Shown here piece after piece: positions 61,590 to 64,000 of a stretch of DNA of 64,000 nucleotides. The DNA comes from Streptococcus macedonicus ACA-DC 198 (GTDB lineage: Bacteria; Bacillota; Bacilli; Lactobacillales; Streptococcaceae), in the NCBI GenBank assembly GCA_000283635.1, contig HE613569.1, forward strand, positions 149,501 through 213,500, written 5' to 3'. The position numbers and the translations under genes are program-made. The notes beneath the pieces were generated by a model. It searched no databases. It was not told where the DNA came from and saw nothing but the letters and a program-made list of their open reading frames with translations. How positions within the stretch are numbered: the first letter of the stretch is position 1; each line of letters opens with the position of its first letter.

Positions 61590-62165
61590 TGGCTCTTTGC
61601 CACCCACTACAGTTGACAAAGAGCTGAACTTTGAAGTCGTAGAACTAAAGATGTTTAGAGGCATTGTAGCCAATATCGGCTAAGCCTTTAAAAACGGTAG
61701 CTCTATGATTGCGGACAGGTTGGCAAAGTGGCAAAGGAAAACTATCTATAATGGCTAGTTTATCAGATGGAAGCATTTCACTCATAGCTTTTCGGATTAA
61801 TTGGACGAGCCAAATCAATTGTTTTGACCGACGATTGAAATGACCTCTTTCTAGTAGCTGTCCACAAGGAAAGAGGTGGCAGATGCTGTAGAAATGACGC
61901 TGTGACGTTATGCCTAGTTCAGCCTGTAACAAAAGTAAGATAAGAATTGATTCATCTGAAACTTTGGCTAAACTAACATTACGCCGATGTTTGAAGGAAT
62001 TTGGACAGTAGTTTTGGTAGAAGTGATGACAAATTTGTGATAATTGCTGTACATTCCATTGTAAATGATGAGATTTAGCAGTATACTGCAAGTGGCTCAT
62101 TTGGACTAACCTCCTATATGTTTCATAACTTACGCTATTTTGAAATGAACTAGCACCACGAGTAA
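61590..62165 (-). mobile_element. IS982-type insertion sequence remnant
   Basis: N-terminal half of an IS982-family transposase on the minus strand. Protein start MSHLQYTAKSHHLQWNVQQL at 62100; IIDSFPLPLCQPVRN holds the first catalytic aspartate. An in-frame TAG at 61645-61647 follows IGYNASKHL, then FYDFKVQLFVNCSG continues before similarity ends near 61600. The second half of the gene and one end of the element are missing. GGTGGC-TCTTT-GCCACC (61588-61604) is a small hairpin at its left side. Confidence 0.8.
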
Positions 62166-62172
62166 AAGGTAT

Positions 62173-62280
62173 CCTAGTAGCCTTTATCACTGTTAATGTT
62201 TATAAATTCTGTGTGCTTCATGACATCACCATCAAGATGCCAAAAGAAGTACCTGGTACTATTTCTCAAACATTAAAAAA
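62173..62280 (+). pseudogene. lacE-like EIIC scrap
   Basis: Thirty-six codons matching the middle of a lactose/cellobiose EIIC: AFITVNVYKFCVLHDITIKMPKEVPGTISQTLKK, equivalent to the LacE region near residues 145-180. Cut on the left by the IS982 remnant and joined on the right to galactanase sequence. It is not a copy of the intact lacE here, so another PTS gene once stood at this place. Confidence 0.75.
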
Positions 62281-63072
62281 GTTGTTGTGGTTGAAACAGC
62301 TTATGCCAATACTCTTGGCAATCTTGACCAAAAGACAAATGCTGTCACAGCAACAGAAGAAGCAGCAGCTGGTTACAAAGCTAGCCAAGATGGTTAGTAC
62401 GAATTTTTGACAGATTTAGTTGATAAGATTAAGGATGTCAAAAATAACAATGGACTTGGTTTCTTCTATTAGGAACCACTCTGGTATAACGGTAACGTCT
62501 TATGGGCTACGCAAGTGGGTATGTCATATCTTGGCGTTTCAGATATGACAGGTAACGAATGGGAAAATCAAGCTGTCTTCGATTTCCAAGGAAATGCTTT
62601 ACGTGGCATCAAAGCCTTTAATTACTCTAATCTAACAAATCTCCTTCAAAACAATAGCTTTGAATGGGATGGTTATACCGAAAGTTCATCATCTTGGAAT
62701 ATTTGGAAAAATGGCCAAATTTCTGGGATTAAGACCGAAGTTTATGATAATACGCGTTATAAACTCAGCTTCTGGTCAGACAAAGCATATGAAAGTTCTA
62801 TCTATCAAACAGTAGGAAATCTCAGCTCAGGTACTTACAAATTAAGCATCGATGCTATGGGTGGTACAAGTCTTGAAAATGCAGAACTTTATATCAAAAA
62901 CTACGGTGGCAACGAACAAAAAATCTCTCTCAAAGATTCAAATACTTGGAAAACCTATACCATTGACAACATTCAAATCACAAACGGACAGTGTGAAGTT
63001 GGCGCTTACGTCACATCATCTGCCAACAAATGGTTAAACATTGATAACGTCCGACTTGTTAAAGTTGATTAA
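62281..63072 (+). pseudogene. Arabinogalactan endo-beta-1,4-galactanase (GH53), C-terminal remnant
   Basis: C-terminal end of a secreted GH53 enzyme with a carbohydrate-binding-like tail. One frame from VVVVETAYANTLG to 63072, broken by TAG at 62395-62397 (DG-stop-YEF) and TAG at 62470-62472 where GLGFFY-stop-EPLWYNG implies a lost tryptophan codon. The catalytic N-terminal barrel and signal peptide are missing. The tail (LQNNSFEWDGYTESSSSWNIW to NIDNVRLVKVD) is a beta-sandwich CBM type. It indicates lost galactan use. Confidence 0.82.
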
Positions 63073-63077
63073 GAAAA

Positions 63078-63112
63078 ACTCCCCCAAGAACTTAGTTCTA
63101 GGGGGGATTTCT
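63078..63112 (+). terminator. Terminator between galactanase remnant and AraC gene
   Basis: CTCCCCCAAGAAC-TTA-GTTCTAGGGGGG hairpin, T-rich after; probably serves both converging genes. Confidence 0.8.
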
Positions 63113-63115
63113 GTT

Positions 63116-63949
63116 TTATTTTTTCAGCGCTCTTCGGTAATGGCTTGGGCTTTGTCCGAAATGTTTTTTGAAAGCCTTGCTGAAGGCGAGAGCGTCTGGA
63201 AAGCCTACAGCGTTTGCGATTTCTGATATGTGAAAAGTCGTGCTGGTAAGCAAATCAGCACTTTTTTCCATGCGGATTTGGATGAGATAATCCTTGAGAG
63301 AATAATCTGTTTCTTCTTTGAAAATCTTGTACAAGTAGGAGCGATTTAGATTGAGCTTTTTTGCAATCTCACTGATTTTTAATGGATTTCCATATTGTGT
63401 GTGAATGATTTTTTTAGCTTGCTTGATGTAATTTTGAATCAAAATACTGCTATCAGACATTGCTTTGCTTGGAAATTCTTCTATTAGAAACGCTAGCAAT
63501 TTGTAAAGTTCAGCAATCAGCTGAAGCTCTGTAATGTCATCAAGTTTTTGGTCACGGAATTGTGTTAATTTGACTAGCTGATCGAGGATTTTAGAGTTGA
63601 GCGTTGAATGACAAAAATAGTGTTCAAGAAGTTGTGTTTTATTTAAGATGCTTTCAGCTTTTGAGCCACTAAATCCAACCCAAAGATAAGTCCAAGGGTG
63701 CTTGCTATCTGCTTGGTAGAAGGTCACTTTTCCTTTTGGCAAAATAAACATATCACCTGTTTTAAGTTCGGTCATTGTGCCATCAATTTTGAAAGTTCCC
63801 TTGCCATCAACAATGAAATGAAGGACGTAGTTATCCCTAACAGTAGGTCCAAAAGAGTAGTTTTTATCACAAATCTCAGCACCATAATGGTCGACGTTCA
63901 GGTCAAAATTATTCGTGCCAAATTCGTTGTAGGTATTTAGAATATTCAA
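63116..63949 (-). CDS. AraC-family transcriptional regulator
   Basis: A 277-residue regulator with an N-terminal cupin ligand domain (LHFIVDGKGTFKIDGTMTELKTGDMFILPKG, residues 43-75) and two C-terminal helix-turn-helices (KISEIAKKLNLNRSYLYKIFKEE near 190; ISEIANAVGFPDALAFSKAFKKHFGQSPSHYRR near 240). Similar in layout to MsmR/RafR-type sugar activators. Next to galactanase and lac genes, so a galactoside activator is likely (inference). Promoter lies in the last 50 bases of the window. Confidence 0.92.
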   Translation of the reverse strand: MNILNTYNEFGTNNFDLNVDHYGAEICDKNYSFGPTVRDNYVLHFIVDGKGTFKIDGTMTELKTGDMFILPKGKVTFYQADSKHPWTYLWVGFSGSKAESILNKTQLLEHYFCHSTLNSKILDQLVKLTQFRDQKLDDITELQLIAELYKLLAFLIEEFPSKAMSDSSILIQNYIKQAKKIIHTQYGNPLKISEIAKKLNLNRSYLYKIFKEETDYSLKDYLIQIRMEKSADLLTSTTFHISEIANAVGFPDALAFSKAFKKHFGQSPSHYRRALKK

Positions 63950-64000
63950 AGTATCAACTCCTTTATAAACAACATTTTACCATATTTGCCCAACATGATA

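Overview
The window is a low-GC Firmicute chromosome and reads as a Streptococcus, most likely of the bovis/equinus group. The species placement is my inference from gene content; no rRNA is present to test it. Streptococcal signs are the order rarA-GNAT-DUF3013-prmA-rsmE, a DUF4649 protein, msmK used as a shared sugar-ABC ATPase, the lacABCD/lacTFEG tagatose pathway, and an Rgg regulator with its short hydrophobic pheromone.

Layout. 1-7340: a potassium channel, a patatin-like hydrolase, leuS, a galM with an early nonsense codon, a DUF4649 protein and an RclA/Har-type flavoprotein. 7383-16800: a genomic island of about 9.3 kb inserted at the 3' end of tRNA-Lys(CTT) and bounded by imperfect direct repeats of about 77 bp. 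It holds a decayed tyrosine integrase and the most interesting system here: a divergent rgg/shp quorum-sensing pair in front of a biosynthetic operon (aminotransferase, a split unknown protein, ATP-grasp ligase, MFS exporter, second ATP-grasp ligase). 16788-22391: tRNA-Lys, 6S RNA, rarA, GNAT, DUF3013, a lone GIY-YIG/DUF4357 protein, a two-copy structured repeat, prmA and rsmE. 22554-28847: a frameshifted LacI repressor and its operator, a maltose/glucose PTS, a phosphatase-fold protein, pepA and a NrdI-like flavodoxin. 29096-32519: a wrecked lactose/cellobiose-type PTS, an intact GntR regulator and manA. 33211-42356: a sugar ABC transporter and an alpha-galactosidase locus, most of whose genes carry nonsense or frameshift mutations. 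42633-47526: relA, dtd, a PucR-type regulator and msmK. 47664-61542: lacR, lacABCD, a galactitol-type PTS, lacX, then lacT-lacG followed by a second, partly truncated lacT-lacF-lacE-lacG set. 61590-63949: an IS982-type remnant, a lacE scrap fused to a GH53 galactanase pseudogene, and an AraC regulator.

How the parts work together. Lactose or galactosides entering by LacFE are phosphorylated and cleaved by the two LacG enzymes, and galactose-6-phosphate passes through LacAB, LacC and LacD to triose phosphates; LacR and LacT regulate this. The ABC transporter at 33260 has no ATPase of its own, so MsmK is the natural partner. At least twelve in-frame nonsense codons and several frameshifts lie mainly in genes for raffinose-, galactan- and cellobiose-type sugars, while the lactose genes are intact and doubled. 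This looks like a shift in diet, for example to milk (inference). The island operon would be switched on by the SHP pheromone through Rgg and make and export a small amino-acid-derived molecule whose structure the sequence does not reveal.
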